Origin: an uncultured Desulfomonile sp.
GTDB taxonomy: Bacteria; Desulfobacterota; Desulfomonilia; Desulfomonilales; Desulfomonilaceae
DNA length: 7,202 nt
Assembly (NCBI GenBank): GCA_937915285.1
Contig: CALDNG010000111.1
Location: 1-7,202 of the forward strand
Direction of reading: 5' to 3'
Positions 7,164-7,202 of the stretch are shown here, piece by piece; the stretch's first letter is position 1, and the number at the start of each line of letters is the position of its first letter. The notes beneath the pieces are model-generated. The model was not told where the DNA came from. It saw nothing but the letters and a program-made list of their open reading frames with translations, and did not search any database. A program made the translations under genes and the position numbers.

Positions 7164-7202
7164 ATGGAGTCTGATAGAGTCTTGTTCGAATGGGAGGACC
7201 TT
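7164..7202 (+). CDS. Probable start of next operon gene, cut by window edge
   Basis: An ATG at 7164 opens a frame of 13 codons (MESDRVLFEWEDL) that runs to the window edge without a stop. GGTGA at 7150-7154, nine bases upstream, is a fair ribosome binding site. The spacing of 26 nt from the nucleotidyltransferase stop fits continuation of the operon. Thirteen residues are too few to name a family. Another ATG at 7190 in a different frame cannot be excluded as the true start. Confidence 0.45.
   Translation, partial: MESDRVLFEWEDL

Overview
The window reads as chromosomal DNA of a mid-G+C bacterium. No rRNA, tRNA or other phylogenetic marker is present. A cobalamin-type radical SAM enzyme, together with the general style of the proteins, suggests an anaerobe (a Desulfobacterota-like Gram-negative would fit), but this is only a low-confidence guess. 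There are no mobile elements, CRISPR arrays, structural RNAs or obvious repeats. Nearly all of the window is coding.

Layout. Two gene groups diverge from a 134-nt intergenic region (2060-2193). On the minus strand, a GT4-type glycosyltransferase (890-2059) is followed by a class I SAM-dependent methyltransferase (819 to the left edge, where it is cut off). On the plus strand, a compact group of four complete genes runs to the right edge: a second, divergent GT-B glycosyltransferase (2194-3246), a B12-binding-domain radical SAM enzyme (3281-4726), a PqqD-like/HprK-like fusion protein (4790-5986) and a nucleotidyltransferase-fold protein (5983-7137). A new reading frame probably begins at 7164. 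Gaps on the plus strand are 34, 63, -4 and 26 nt with no convincing terminator, so these genes are probably one operon.

How the genes may work together. The most distinctive part is the last pair. A PqqD-like domain (a RiPP-recognition-element fold that binds leader peptides) is fused in one polypeptide to a kinase domain related to HPr kinase, and the gene overlaps by 4 nt (ATGA) a NTP_transf_5-type nucleotidyltransferase gene. HprK-like kinases and such nucleotidyltransferases are known to occur together in some lasso-peptide clusters (paeninodin type) and in the poorly understood 'HPr-rel-A' gene sets. Here they occur with a cobalamin radical SAM enzyme and two glycosyltransferases, and no lasso cyclase, leader protease or precursor peptide is visible in the window. 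My reading is an uncharacterised peptide- or glycan-modifying system at the edge of a glycosylation locus. The substrate cannot be determined from this window.
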